Shown here: positions 36,258 through 45,854 of the stretch, piece after piece
Layout of the letters: the number at the start of each line of letters is the position of its first letter
Numbering within the stretch: position 1 is the stretch's first letter
Source of the DNA: Rusavskia elegans
Lineage: Eukaryota; Ascomycota; Lecanoromycetes; Teloschistales; Teloschistaceae
NCBI GenBank assembly: GCA_011316305.1
Contig: SAUG01000098.1
Coordinates: forward strand, 1 to 64,000
Length of the DNA stretch: 64,000 nt
Direction: 5' to 3'
Notes under the pieces: model-generated
Databases searched by the model: none
What the model was told of the DNA's origin: nothing
Seen by the model: the letters and a program-made list of their open reading frames with translations, nothing else
Translations under genes and position numbers: made by a program

Positions 36258-36353
36258 ATGATCAGAGGGGATATACCATATGACAACGATAAGAACAACA
36301 GCAACGCCGACAGCGACAGCAATAACCCCACCTATCAGACAAGATACCACCAT
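36060..36353 (-). CDS. Possible small single-pass membrane protein (97 codons), overlapping the gene on the other strand
   Basis: The frame begins MVVSCLIGGVIAVAVGVAVV and continues hydrophobic to VVIWYIP, followed at once by a basic stretch (SRRRVLIRIEKRAG). This is the positive-inside layout of a signal-anchor protein. The remainder is polar and basic. It overlaps the first 96 nt of the plus-strand hypothetical gene at 36258, so either that gene's start is further downstream or this frame is a chance mirror of its GAC/AAC-rich leader. No homology is known to me. Confidence 0.25.
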   Translation of the reverse strand: MVVSCLIGGVIAVAVGVAVVLIVVIWYIPSDHPSRRRVLIRIEKRAGICVLNSTTQEISHFQSIMDVRNRVRITNMGKDSRKGEKNTLGRQGKKGHN

Positions 36354-37001
36354 CTCTGCTCGCCCTCAATAACTACATCGGCCAAATTACGCCACAATGA
36401 CAGCGAAGACGCCCGTCCAACAGCAGCGCCATACAACCAGCCCTTCTCCCAGTCCTCGACTTCGAGTGAGGATTGTTTCCAAGGCGATATCTTTGGTTCT
36501 TCCTCCTACGGCACCTTGGCGTTTTGTAACGCCTTGGATGGGCTTGTATGCCAGTACCAATATCCTGATATTCGTCCCCCTTGGGACGACGAGGTCGAAG
36601 ATGAGATTGAGGATATGCACCCCGACCACATCTTCACACTCGCCCGCCTCGAAGGCCGCATCCCGCCTCGCCCTACCTCACCATTGGTATTAGGCAGGTT
36701 CGGGACGTATGGAGACGATGTCGAGGTGGAGGTGCAGTTTATTCGACGTTTCCGACGGTTTATTAACTTGTTGGCTCGGGAAGATGGAGATGAAGATGGA
36801 GATGGAGATGAAAGGGATATGCATCCGGAATACCTATCCAAGTGGGGGCGGTACGGCGCTCAAGTTGAGGAGAAGGAGTGGTGGCTGAGGGGTTGGACGA
36901 AGGGGGAAAGGGATGCTGTGGCGTTGGGGAGACGGGTGAGGAGTGGTGAATGGATGAAGGGGCCGTGGAAGAGGGCAAGGCGGATGGTGTGTATGGAGTG
37001 A
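36258..37001 (+). CDS. Hypothetical acidic/Trp-rich protein, no family recognised
   Basis: Single-exon frame of 247 codons. The first 80 residues are low complexity (Asn/Asp/Ser-rich). From about residue 95 it looks like real protein: EDEIEDMHPDHIFTLARLEG, a Pro-rich hinge, VEVQFIRRFRRFINLLARED, a short Asp/Glu repeat, and a Trp/Arg-rich tail (EWWLRGWTKGERDAVALGRR). No signal peptide or membrane span is present. The N-terminal boundary is doubtful because no other Met occurs before residue 117 and an upstream exon is possible. Confidence 0.5.
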   Translation: MIRGDIPYDNDKNNSNADSDSNNPTYQTRYHHLCSPSITTSAKLRHNDSEDARPTAAPYNQPFSQSSTSSEDCFQGDIFGSSSYGTLAFCNALDGLVCQYQYPDIRPPWDDEVEDEIEDMHPDHIFTLARLEGRIPPRPTSPLVLGRFGTYGDDVEVEVQFIRRFRRFINLLAREDGDEDGDGDERDMHPEYLSKWGRYGAQVEEKEWWLRGWTKGERDAVALGRRVRSGEWMKGPWKRARRMVCME

Positions 37002-37593
37002 AGTGAAGGGAGAAGGATCATGTTTTTCGGAGGAGATGGGGAAGAATGACAGTTGAGAGATGTTGTGGGGTTTCTTTCTCGCATGGTGGGAGAGCTGTTG
37101 GTTATGGAGGTCGCGTCTCAGGTCACGGTTTATCCCATCTATTTTTTTTTTATAGCTGCCGGCTCCTGGAAGGATGTGTACGAAATCGGCAGTGAAATTG
37201 CTTATCGTCGGCTGCTCCTAGCGGATTTCTTTGATTGCTGAAATGTGTGTTCCCTTTTACCCGACCAGACCCGTCGTGTCATGTCACAGTCCAACAGCAA
37301 TGACCAGCGTACAGCAGTCGTTACCTCGATGAAAGACTTCGACCTAACGATTGCTCGGATATAACTTTATGGCTGCTGTATCTGTTCGGGTTGAAAGTGA
37401 CTCTTGGCGTGACAAGCTGAAGAAGAGAAAACCGCTACATAGCTGATAGAAGCCGAGGGAACACGTCTTCAGACGGAGGGACAGCTGTGATAGTGATGGT
37501 CGTAAGATCTTCGAGAATAATTGGCGTAAGTCTTGATACATTGAAGAGAGAGAAAGGCGCGGATGCAGGAGATGGAGTGGAATGGGCTGACTA
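37002..37593. other. Intergenic between convergent hypothetical genes
   Basis: 3' flanks of the plus-strand gene ending at 37001 and the minus-strand gene ending at 37594. Nothing recognisable was found. Confidence 0.4.
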
Positions 37594-38326
37594 TTACGGT
37601 TCAAGGTGGATCAAGGGTATGGGAGTAAGGGATGATGAGAAGGTAGAATAGATGATATCATCGTAATAATACTTATGCGATATTGGGGAAGAGAGGATTA
37701 TAAGTGACTGTTGAAGGGTCTTCGCTTCAGAGGATTCGATGGGTCGGTAGCCATGCATGAAAGATACTCTGCCTACCGGAGTACACGAGGGACACGTTGT
37801 AGCAGGCACTATCGGACTCAGGGAAGCGCTTAGACTTTCATCGACCACCATGAAGCGAACCATTGTAGTCTCCTTGTCGTGTCAGCAACCACCAAACAGG
37901 TCTCTAAGAATCATTAAGACCGTCTCACGTCACTACTCCGTTGTGCATTGCATATAGACCTGAGGCAGCCGGCAGCGGGATCAAGGCAATCGTCATATCG
38001 AGATCATAGATCGAGGTATCGACCGTTGTACGCCTCTCATCGTGATGGATAGTTTGCACAACAAGACCGCCAGCATGACTCCCGAGAGCGCGCAAGAGTT
38101 CAGTGGACAGTGAAAGGATTCCTCCCTTGTCTGTTTGGACCCCATACCATGTATTACCGCCGATTGCGGAAGGGTAGGTAAGGTTGGGTGCATAATCTAC
38201 AGCATGCTGGCTTGCGTAATGGGGGTTGATTGGTCCCAGGGGACGGCGGTGAGGATTTGCATCGGAAAGGCACATACAGATAAAGCTTGCTTGGACGGGT
38301 CCGTATCGGAATGTGCTTGACCCCAT
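37594..38326 (-). CDS. Hypothetical protein, two exons, no family recognised
   Basis: Proposed exons are 38326-37937 and 37872-37594 (222 aa). The 64-nt intron has donor GTAGTG, a TGCTGAC branch site and acceptor ACAAG. Exon 1 contains ordered-looking sequence (YPSAIGGNTWYGVQTDKGG, then LRALGSHAGGLVVQTIHHDE and IYDLDMTIALIPLP). Exon 2 starts ETTMVRFMVVDESLSASLSP and has a paired-Cys TTCPSCTPVGR. No signal peptide or membrane helix is present. Overlapping open frames upstream mean that additional 5' exons may exist. The alternation of hydrophobic strands suggests a folded domain, but I cannot name it. Confidence 0.45.
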
Positions 38327-38883
38327 AGTAATTGCTGCACTCGATCATACTTTTTGCATCGGCTACCCAAGGGTTCCAAGTCGAGGCCCAGCGGAGCATG
38401 GAATGGCGTTGCAAACAATCACGCCAATCCAATGAGAAGCTTCGGAGCTGGCGGGGCGACGGCCGAGGGGCGGGGGAAAGCGGGACGGAGGGGATCCATT
38501 TGCGCCTCGGGCTTGCCATTGAAAACCTCGACCCTTTATTGCCCATGGTCCATTCCCACGATGGAGGCACGCGACAAACTCTCTCCTGGAACAGCCCGAG
38601 CCTCCATTCACTTTTTGGAACGGCAACTCGCTGCCCTGGAAGGTACTCGTACACCATCTCCCACCCACCCGTCACCACCTGCCCGAGGCCTGCAACTCCA
38701 CACTTCCAACACGCAGACTGCATCTGCATCACGCCTGCCGACAGTATCGGAAACCAGCGAGCAGCGTCGTCATCAACCTTGAACTGCCCCGAGTCACCAG
38801 TCGTTCATTGTCGTCCTGACCCTCTATAAAAACCGGAAGCCAGGCACATCGATGACTGCCACAGCTCCGACATTCTCGCCACA
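38327..38883. other. Divergent promoter region
   Basis: Lies between the minus-strand hypothetical gene and the plus-strand PFK-2/FBPase-2 gene. Several overlapping open frames on both strands reflect GC-rich composition rather than genes. A TATA box for the downstream gene is annotated separately. Confidence 0.45.
38825..38832 (+). promoter_or_regulatory. TATA box of the PFK-2/FBPase-2 gene
   Basis: TATAAAAA lies 52 bp upstream of the proposed ATG at 38884, which implies a very short leader. An out-of-frame ATG at 38852 sits close to the expected transcription start and would act as an overlapping upstream ORF only in longer transcripts. Confidence 0.5.
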
Positions 38884-40349
38884 ATGGTCACTTATCAGAA
38901 AGCCAATGGGAAAGGCGTCACTGTCGATCATACAAGAATATGCGTCGTCATGGTCGGCTTGCCCGCTCGTGGGAAGAGCCTCATAGCTCAGAAAGGTATC
39001 TTGTGCGCCCTTGATCATTGACTTCCCAATTTGGCCGGCAAGGAAGACAGCTGGCTTACACAATCCGGTCGACAGTGGTCCGATATCTCGCATGGCTCTC
39101 GATCCCAGCCAAAGCCTTCAATGTTGGCTCCTACCGCCGAAACGACACCCCCAACCCCACCGCCGACTTCTTCGATACCGGGAACAAAGAAGGGGAACGC
39201 CTCCGACATGCAGCCGCCGAAGCCGCCGTCGCTGACATGATCAAGTGGTTCGACTCGGGCGAGGGTGTCATCGCAGTGCTCGATGCTACCAATTCAACAA
39301 AACCCCGTCGGCGATGGGTCCATGAACGCTGCCAAGCCAACCACATCGAGACCCTGTACGTGGAGTCAAAGTGCGACGATGAAGACATCATCATGAGCAA
39401 CATCTTGGAGGTCAAGACCACCTCGCCCGATTACAAAGGTCAAGAACCCGAGGCTGCCGCGAGGGATTTTCGAAATCGGATCCGCAACTACGAGAAGGTC
39501 TATCAAACCATTGACGAAGACGAGAAGGATCTCACATATGTGAAGTTGATCAACGTGGGGAGACAGGTCGTCATCAACCAGATACGAGACTACCTTCAAA
39601 GCCGAGTGGTCTACTATCTGATGAACCTTCACATCAAGCCACGTTCGATCTGGCTGTCAAGGGTGGGCGATAAATGTATGACACTGGAGGCATTGCACTG
39701 ACGATAACCGTAGCATGGCGAATCCGAATTCAATCTTCTCGGCAGAATAGGAGGCGACGCAGAACTTTCAGCACGAGGTGAACTCTACGCCCGAGAACTA
39801 CCCGCCGTCGTGGACCGCTCGGTCGGCGACGACCGCCAACTCACAATCTGGACCTCCACCCTCTCCCGAACGATCCAAACCGCCCGCTTCCTAGCCAACT
39901 CCCCCAAAGGCTACGACAAACTAGAATGGAAAGCCCTCGACGAGCTCGATTCCGGTGTCTGCGACGGCCTCACCTACGCCGAGATCGAAGCTCAATACCC
40001 CGAAGATTTCAAAGCCCGCGACAACGATAAATACAATTACCGGTACCGAGGCGGGGAATCCTATCGCGATGTGGTCATACGATTGGAACCGATCATCATG
40101 GAGTTGGAGCGGAGCGAGAACATCATTATTGTGACGCATCAGGCCGTGCTGAGATGCATTTACGCGTACTACATGAATGTGCCGCAGGAAAAGTCCCCCT
40201 GGATGGAGGTGCCTTTGCATACGGTCATCAAGCTTACACCGAGAGCGTATGGGACCGTGGAGGAGAGGTTCAAGGCGAATATCCCGGCCGTTAGTACGTT
40301 TAGGGAGAAGGGGAGTGTGGCGAAGCATCAGGAGAGTAAGGAATCGTAG
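38884..40349 (+). CDS. 6-phosphofructo-2-kinase / fructose-2,6-bisphosphatase
   Basis: Exons are 38884-38995, 39076-39662 and 39714-40349 (444 aa). Splicing restores IAQK-VVRYLAWLSIPAK and WLSR-HGESEFNLLG, both continuous in the family. The bifunctional cytosolic enzyme makes and removes fructose-2,6-bisphosphate, the regulator of glycolysis versus gluconeogenesis. The kinase half has Walker A GLPARGKS at residues 25-32, TFNVG-like AFNVGSYRR and ADFFDTGN. The bisphosphatase half starts at the RHGE motif with phospho-acceptor His234, followed by GRIGGDAELSARG, LDELDSGVCDGLTY and second catalytic His375 (VTHQAVLR). Both active sites look intact, unlike yeast isoforms that have lost the phosphatase His. 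No long regulatory N-terminal extension is present. Confidence 0.95.
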
Positions 40350-40984
40350 CTGTTGACTAAATCAGCGCGACCACCGACTTAATGAAAACAGTACTTCATT
40401 CTTGAGTGGTCATTAGCTCTGCTGTTGCTGTCCGTAGGTCGAAAATTTTATGTAAGAAAATTTGGAGCAAACAAGTCTACGTGGCGATAATATCTCTTTT
40501 CCTTTACATTTCTACGTTGGCCTGGGGAAATCAAACGGTACGACTCACACTTACCGCTGATTTGTGGTATTTGCTTCTGTGTATTTCTGTCGATCAAATT
40601 CCTCTCGTTCTTATAATTCCTGTGAATCATCCAACGGAGTTTTCATGACTATATGTTTCCTTTTTATATAGATCCTGCGTACCCTTCCCTACTCTTCCTT
40701 CCTTCCTTTCAGCCTCTCTAGCATATTACATTTCGAAGCTGTTGGTAGTACACACTGCGGATTCGACGACTGTATCTGTCTGTCTACAGCCTACATATAC
40801 GCAATCCATCCATCCATCCACCCACCTGTATCTAGCTACCTATCTTCCTCTTATTATACCACCACCACCAACCAAACCCTCAATACCTCCCGTTCCCCCC
40901 TTCTCATCATTCACGACCATACCATTACCAATCCCCCTTTCCACCTTACCAATACCAATCCCCCCTCCCCCCTGTCCACACAAC
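40350..40984. other. Intergenic with pyrimidine-rich leader
   Basis: The last 300 bp are strongly C/T/A-rich (ATCC repeats near 40805-40825, CCA repeats near 40858). This is typical of a fungal promoter or 5' leader for the gene at 40985. An in-frame upstream ATG at 40742 would add 81 low-complexity Pro/Ser/Thr residues and is not preferred as the start. Confidence 0.45.
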
Positions 40985-41956
40985 ATGCCCACACCCACCC
41001 CCTCCCACCGCCTCACACTCCTCCGCAGATTCGAAAAACAAGTCGCGCCGCTTGAACGGTATGGTGTTGATTTTTTGGGCTTGTGCGAGGATACGAGGGC
41101 GGAGATTTTGCATCTGGAGAAGAGGGGGAAGGTTAATCGAAAGAAGGGGAAAGGGTCTGATGAAAGGGATGGAAATAGGGGTACTGAGAAGGAGAGGGAG
41201 GGCAGTGAGGAGTTTGCGAAATTTGGAGCTGGTGTAGGCGATGAAAAGAGTTTGGATGGAGGGGGCGGTGAAGCGGGATCCGAGAGATCAAGAAAGGAGT
41301 TACGGCGTGCAAAAACCCTCCATCATCACCCCAAGAACAACAACAGCAGATGGCTCTTCAATATCTTCACTCGTCGTCGTCAACATACCACCGCTTCCAC
41401 GCATGCGCCCTCCTCGGCGTTAGGACCTATACGGACGCTTTCGCCCCGTCCATTGGTATCAGCGTCGGCGGAAGGAGAAGGGGAACGGGTGCCGAAGGGC
41501 AGGACAAGGAGGCGGTTGTCGAAGGCAAGGCGGGGTGGTAGGGTTGGAGGAGGGAAGGCGGGGATGGGTGCTGCTGCGCAGGGTGGGGTGGATATTAATA
41601 ACGGGAGCTGGGAATCATTACCCAATCCCTCTTTCCACGGCGTCCGAGAGCATCAGAACACTGCCTACGCCCACCCCGATCACGCCTCTGAAGCTAGGGC
41701 AACGAGGGCTTCGCCGCATGTGGTGTTTGAGGACGGGGTGCGAAGGGGCGGGCGGAGTGAGGGGGCAGTGGAGTTTGGACAGAGGGGGCAGAGGGGTGAG
41801 GGGGATGATAGAAGGGGTGGAGGAAATGGGGGATATGGGAGTGAAAGTGAAAGTGATAGTTCGGTGATAACGTATAACGATGGTACTGAGAAAGGGAGGG
41901 CGAAGAGGATACGGATGTTAGAGCGGTGGAATCGGGCGCGGGAGTCGCGGCAGTGA
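40985..41956 (+). CDS. Hypothetical basic, disordered protein
   Basis: 323 codons from the Met in CACAACATGCCC. Only the first 45 residues look folded (LTLLRRFEKQVAPLERYGVD, then LCEDTRAEILHLEKRGK), probably an amphipathic helix pair. The remainder is Gly/Arg/Ser/Glu-rich and low in complexity, with basic clusters (RRAKTLHHHPKNNN, KGRTRRRLSKARRGGR) that could be nuclear-localisation signals. The C-terminus is again ordered and charged (AKRIRMLERWNRARESRQ). I know no family. Codon-position composition is consistent across the frame, supporting a real gene. Confidence 0.55.
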   Translation: MPTPTPSHRLTLLRRFEKQVAPLERYGVDFLGLCEDTRAEILHLEKRGKVNRKKGKGSDERDGNRGTEKEREGSEEFAKFGAGVGDEKSLDGGGGEAGSERSRKELRRAKTLHHHPKNNNSRWLFNIFTRRRQHTTASTHAPSSALGPIRTLSPRPLVSASAEGEGERVPKGRTRRRLSKARRGGRVGGGKAGMGAAAQGGVDINNGSWESLPNPSFHGVREHQNTAYAHPDHASEARATRASPHVVFEDGVRRGGRSEGAVEFGQRGQRGEGDDRRGGGNGGYGSESESDSSVITYNDGTEKGRAKRIRMLERWNRARESRQ

Positions 41957-42522
41957 GCCGATTGAGAACCGAATTTGAATTGATGATGCGAAAAAGATGC
42001 GAAAAAGATTACGCTGGAAATAATTTGAGGGTGATGCAAAGACTGCATGCAATTCAGAATCTAATAGTAACAACGAAGAAGAGTTAAAAGGTGGTCGACT
42101 GTATTGATTATACCAAGTTCGCTCGCCTCCTTGCTTCGAGCTTAAAGCCCCACTCCCTCCCTCCAGAGCTGGGTTCGAATATATATCAGTAGCAAGTAAT
42201 GCCAAAGGCAGGTTAGATATAATGATGTGATGAGATCGATGCATCAACAAAAAGTATAGTAAATCCACCCCCCTTGGCCAGAACGGAAAGCTTACCTCGG
42301 CATGCTAGCTTGATCTCTTCCTGCTTGAGCCTTAGAACACGAGTATATGTAGCTGTCTCCCAATGACGCAACCACCGCCCAGGTTGCCAAAATGAAAAAG
42401 GATATATCGATCAACAAGAAATGAATGAAGATAGGGTAGATCCCATCAAAGGTCATCATGACTGCCCCTTAGCCAGCCTTGACGCTCCTCCTGCAACATC
42501 CGTTTGATCACTGCACTCACAC
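41957..42522. other. Intergenic between convergent genes
   Basis: 3' flanks of the gene ending at 41956 and of the Cys-cluster gene ending at 42523. No feature recognised. Confidence 0.45.
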
Positions 42523-44517
42523 TTACCCTTCTGCGGCCCCGACACGTCGAATCAACTCCCCGCCCCTGGTCAAGAACTCCGCATCCGCCCTGACAGCGAA
42601 TTCATTCCCAGAACTGGTCGCCTCCTCCATCTTCTTCCATACCGCCTCTTCCAGATTACCATTGCACCCAGCGAGGAGTATAGCGCAATCCTCGCAGAGC
42701 TTGAGACCACATCCCACCCTCTCCAAATCCTCTCCTAAATCTTCAAGCCACATCGACGAGGGACAATCGCATGAGTAGACCGCCGGTGAGGGACAGATGC
42801 TGCACCAATCCCATTCGGCTTTGGACTCCCCGGTCAAAGCGTCCATCAGGCGATTTTGGTCGATAGGCGGGGAGGTGGAAGGAAGGGCGGACAGGGAATG
42901 GCATGAGCATGCGATAATACTGAAGCGCTCGAGTGTACATTCAGGACACATCCTACTCGGCAGATGGCCAAGGGATGTATGTCCTCCTTCGAGTTCCGTG
43001 TAGCCTGCGGAGCTTTCTCGACCAGTGACTGTAGTGAGGGCCATGACTGTGACGGTGAGGGTTCCGAGGCCAAGAAGGCCGTGCAGGATATCGGTGCACC
43101 AGTGGCAATAAGGTGTATCTTCGACATGGGCGGGGGTGAAGTTGAAGGAGATAGGATGGGCGAGGCGGGTAGTGATTGCCTTTATGACAGGTTGGGCAAT
43201 GACGGCGGCGAAGGGGTCGTTGAAAACATCGGCGCGTTTGCCTTTGGTATGTGTAAGGGAAGGGGGAACTTTTTCGAGTTGGACGATCCCCTTTTTGAGT
43301 GTCGAACGGAGAGATTCAAAGGTGCAAGAAATGCCGTAGGTTTTGCAGCGGTTGCAGGGGCCTTCTTGTCCGCCGCGGAGGGAACACCATTTCTTGGCTT
43401 GGCGGCACTGGGTGCAGTTGACGAAGCGTCGACCAAGTGGGATTCGAGATAACTTTCTGAGAGACTTGGTGGGATCGACTTGATCGAGGGATGGCCCGGT
43501 GCGGGTCCGGCCATTTGCAGGGCCTGCAACGCACTTTACGCCGATTGCATAACAGGTACGGCATGGTTGGCTGTGATCAGAAGTAGGGTCAAGATAGGAA
43601 CAATTGAGGCGGCGACGACGACATCCCTGGCACGAACGTTTACGTAGCGGTTGGATTACCAACTCGCAGTCACAGCCATCTTCTGTGCAATGACGGCACG
43701 GATACGTAGCGCCTTCCTGGAGAAGCGGACATGGTAGTCGGAGTTTGAGACATGGTATGCAACCCCTAGCAGCTGGATGCCCAAGAGAGACCTTCGATAG
43801 GTCGATGTCATCGTCAACATCCTTTTGATTGTACTCATCGTAGCAGGCTTTGTCCCGAGGTCTGAACACATAGGGCTCGGCATAGCTTTCTAGACTGGTA
43901 TTTGAGATACCACGTGACGGTGAAGTGAAAATGGAGTCATGGCTGTGAGTGCTGTTGCTGGATTCTGGTTCATCGTCAGCAGGCCAGTTGTCAATTCCGG
44001 CAGCCAGCAAGTGAAGTCCGCGGCTGGAGTTCAGTTTGAGAGTGACGATAAGACTTAGGCCATTGAACCGTCCGAACTGCCAGGTCACTTGGCGCGGTTT
44101 TCTTGGTATGGGATCTCCATTTTCATCTAGCTCCGGCGGAGCCGGTTCTCTCTTACGCTTGAGAGAGACCAGAGGTTGTATGCGTTTTCCAGATGGATCG
44201 AAGTCACCACTTTCATCCTGGTCAATTCGACAGCTCGGTTGCGGCAACTCGGGGTCTCGAGGTCCCAAGCGGAAGTCGTATCCCGTGTTTAGGGACTCGC
44301 GATACCAGAACGGGTCGGTATCAAAGCAATTGGTGTCGTAAATGCCGTGCATGAGAGCCGCGGACGCTCTTTCGAGCTCATCGAAGTCGATGTCCATGAG
44401 TTGATCTATGACTGCATGTAAGTCAGGGGGGCACTCAAACTTTGAAGAAGCGAGAGCTTTGATGGGGAGAGGAAGTGGTGCAAGGCCAGCTAGTGCACGA
44501 GAAGCGCAGTGATCCAA
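42523..44517 (-). CDS. Protein with three tandem Zn2Cys6-like clusters
   Basis: Single-exon frame of 664 codons. Residues 252-284, 296-329 and 368-398 each carry a C-x2-C-x6-C ... C-x2-C-x6-C arrangement or a close variant (CIPCLKLRLPC; CQGCRRRRLNC; CTQCRQAKKWC with CNRCKTYGISC). The third is closest to the canonical Gal4-type binuclear zinc cluster; the second is also basic like a DNA-binding cluster. More Cys pairs occur near the C-terminus (CHWC, CPEC, CSIC, CEDC). A basic patch LKRKREP near residue 119 could be a nuclear-localisation signal. No fungal-specific transcription-factor middle domain follows, unlike typical Zn2Cys6 regulators. It is likely nuclear and could bind nucleic acid or protein; its target is unknown. 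Confidence 0.8.
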   Translation of the reverse strand: MDHCASRALAGLAPLPLPIKALASSKFECPPDLHAVIDQLMDIDFDELERASAALMHGIYDTNCFDTDPFWYRESLNTGYDFRLGPRDPELPQPSCRIDQDESGDFDPSGKRIQPLVSLKRKREPAPPELDENGDPIPRKPRQVTWQFGRFNGLSLIVTLKLNSSRGLHLLAAGIDNWPADDEPESSNSTHSHDSIFTSPSRGISNTSLESYAEPYVFRPRDKACYDEYNQKDVDDDIDLSKVSLGHPAARGCIPCLKLRLPCPLLQEGATYPCRHCTEDGCDCELVIQPLRKRSCQGCRRRRLNCSYLDPTSDHSQPCRTCYAIGVKCVAGPANGRTRTGPSLDQVDPTKSLRKLSRIPLGRRFVNCTQCRQAKKWCSLRGGQEGPCNRCKTYGISCTFESLRSTLKKGIVQLEKVPPSLTHTKGKRADVFNDPFAAVIAQPVIKAITTRLAHPISFNFTPAHVEDTPYCHWCTDILHGLLGLGTLTVTVMALTTVTGRESSAGYTELEGGHTSLGHLPSRMCPECTLERFSIIACSCHSLSALPSTSPPIDQNRLMDALTGESKAEWDWCSICPSPAVYSCDCPSSMWLEDLGEDLERVGCGLKLCEDCAILLAGCNGNLEEAVWKKMEEATSSGNEFAVRADAEFLTRGGELIRRVGAAEG

Positions 44518-45854
44518 GTGACATGAGTCGAATGTAAGGGAAGAATGGGTGCAGACATACTGCAGTTGAGCTGCTCAGCAGACAAGCGATGGACAGAATA
44601 TGGCGATTCTCGCGAGACAAAAACACGCAGAGGGAGAAGCTATGTGAACACCGGAGTACTATACGATGTATTCGAATGTACAACAAGCGGGGTGAGCAAT
44701 TGAGGATATGAGGAAGGATAAGCAGAGATGCGTTCCAGGAGGCCTGCTAGTGTAGTGCACAGGAAGACAGCTTTGCAAGGTCGGTCTTGACTGCGAGAAT
44801 AGAGTGATGAGAAGAACGAGGTAAAAAGTCCAACGATGAAATCATGGAATCGTGTAGACCAAGTCGATGGGACGATTGACCTCTCGCTTGCTGAACAGGC
44901 CTAATTACCACTTACAGGGATGGAATTTGATTGAGACCTGCTGAGATGACGATGAAGATGACGATGAAACGTGTAAATTTTGGTGGCAGAAAGAAACTAA
45001 TCTGGACTTCTCTGCGCGCGAGACGGTATTTATGGTTGCGTAGAGTTCGAAGTGAGGTTGAAGACTTTTTGGCCCAGCGAAACTTGAAGCCCAACCGACG
45101 TGCAAGTTGACGCGAACTAGGAAGCTGGCGATAGATGTCAGTGCAAGAAGTGCGATGTCTGTAGAGAGTTTTAAATGTGCTAGCTCGATTCCTTGAGCTC
45201 TCTCAGTTCGTGACCATGGAGATGTTTTATGCTCGCTCTCGTGCTTTAAGACATCATAATTTGTCATCTAACACTATCACACTCATCGTATGATAGTGTT
45301 AGCAAGGAATAGCTTGCAAGAAAAGCTCTTGCTGGAAAGAGTCTTGCCGGAAAAGTCTTGAAGGAAGCATGGTGACATCGGATCTTTCCCACGGTCCCGA
45401 CTTCAAGGAGACTACCAATACCAATGTCCTCGACCGTGAACCGTATGACCGAGGGCGTCGCCAGACTTTTCGCATCCTCGAAGCCGCACACTTTTGTTGA
45501 TTTCGGAACCCGAACAGATGGTTTGCTTTCTCTGCCTGGTGCTGCCCGATGCATGCTTCACTCAACATTGACTGCGGAGCGTTTTGTTTGCCTCATGCTA
45601 GGGCTTGAAGTTAAGTTGGACCAGGACTTACGTATACCAAAAAGTCTGGCCTGGTGAAAGATACTGTAGCCTATATGTCGAAGTCCTCATAAGGGAAAGA
45701 AAGAAGGATGAAGGGCAAATGTCCGATGGTCGTTGGGTGTTGCCAAGACAAGCGGCAGCCGACGCTCGCCAAGCAAAACGCTTGGCAAAGAACTCGTCGG
45801 CGCATTAGAAAGATTTTCGACTTCTTCTCTCCAATACGTCGCAATGTTCGGGTG
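44518..45854. other. Intergenic, no gene recognised
   Basis: Divergent interval between the Cys-cluster gene and the PGM-like gene. Frames of 90-120 codons on the minus strand are low complexity or overlap one another. No domain or RNA gene seen. Confidence 0.4.

Noticed and set aside
40742..40984. 81-codon N-terminal extension of the gene at 40985
   Set aside because: Pro/Ser/Thr-rich translation of a typical pyrimidine-rich fungal leader; the Met at 40985 opens helix-forming sequence.
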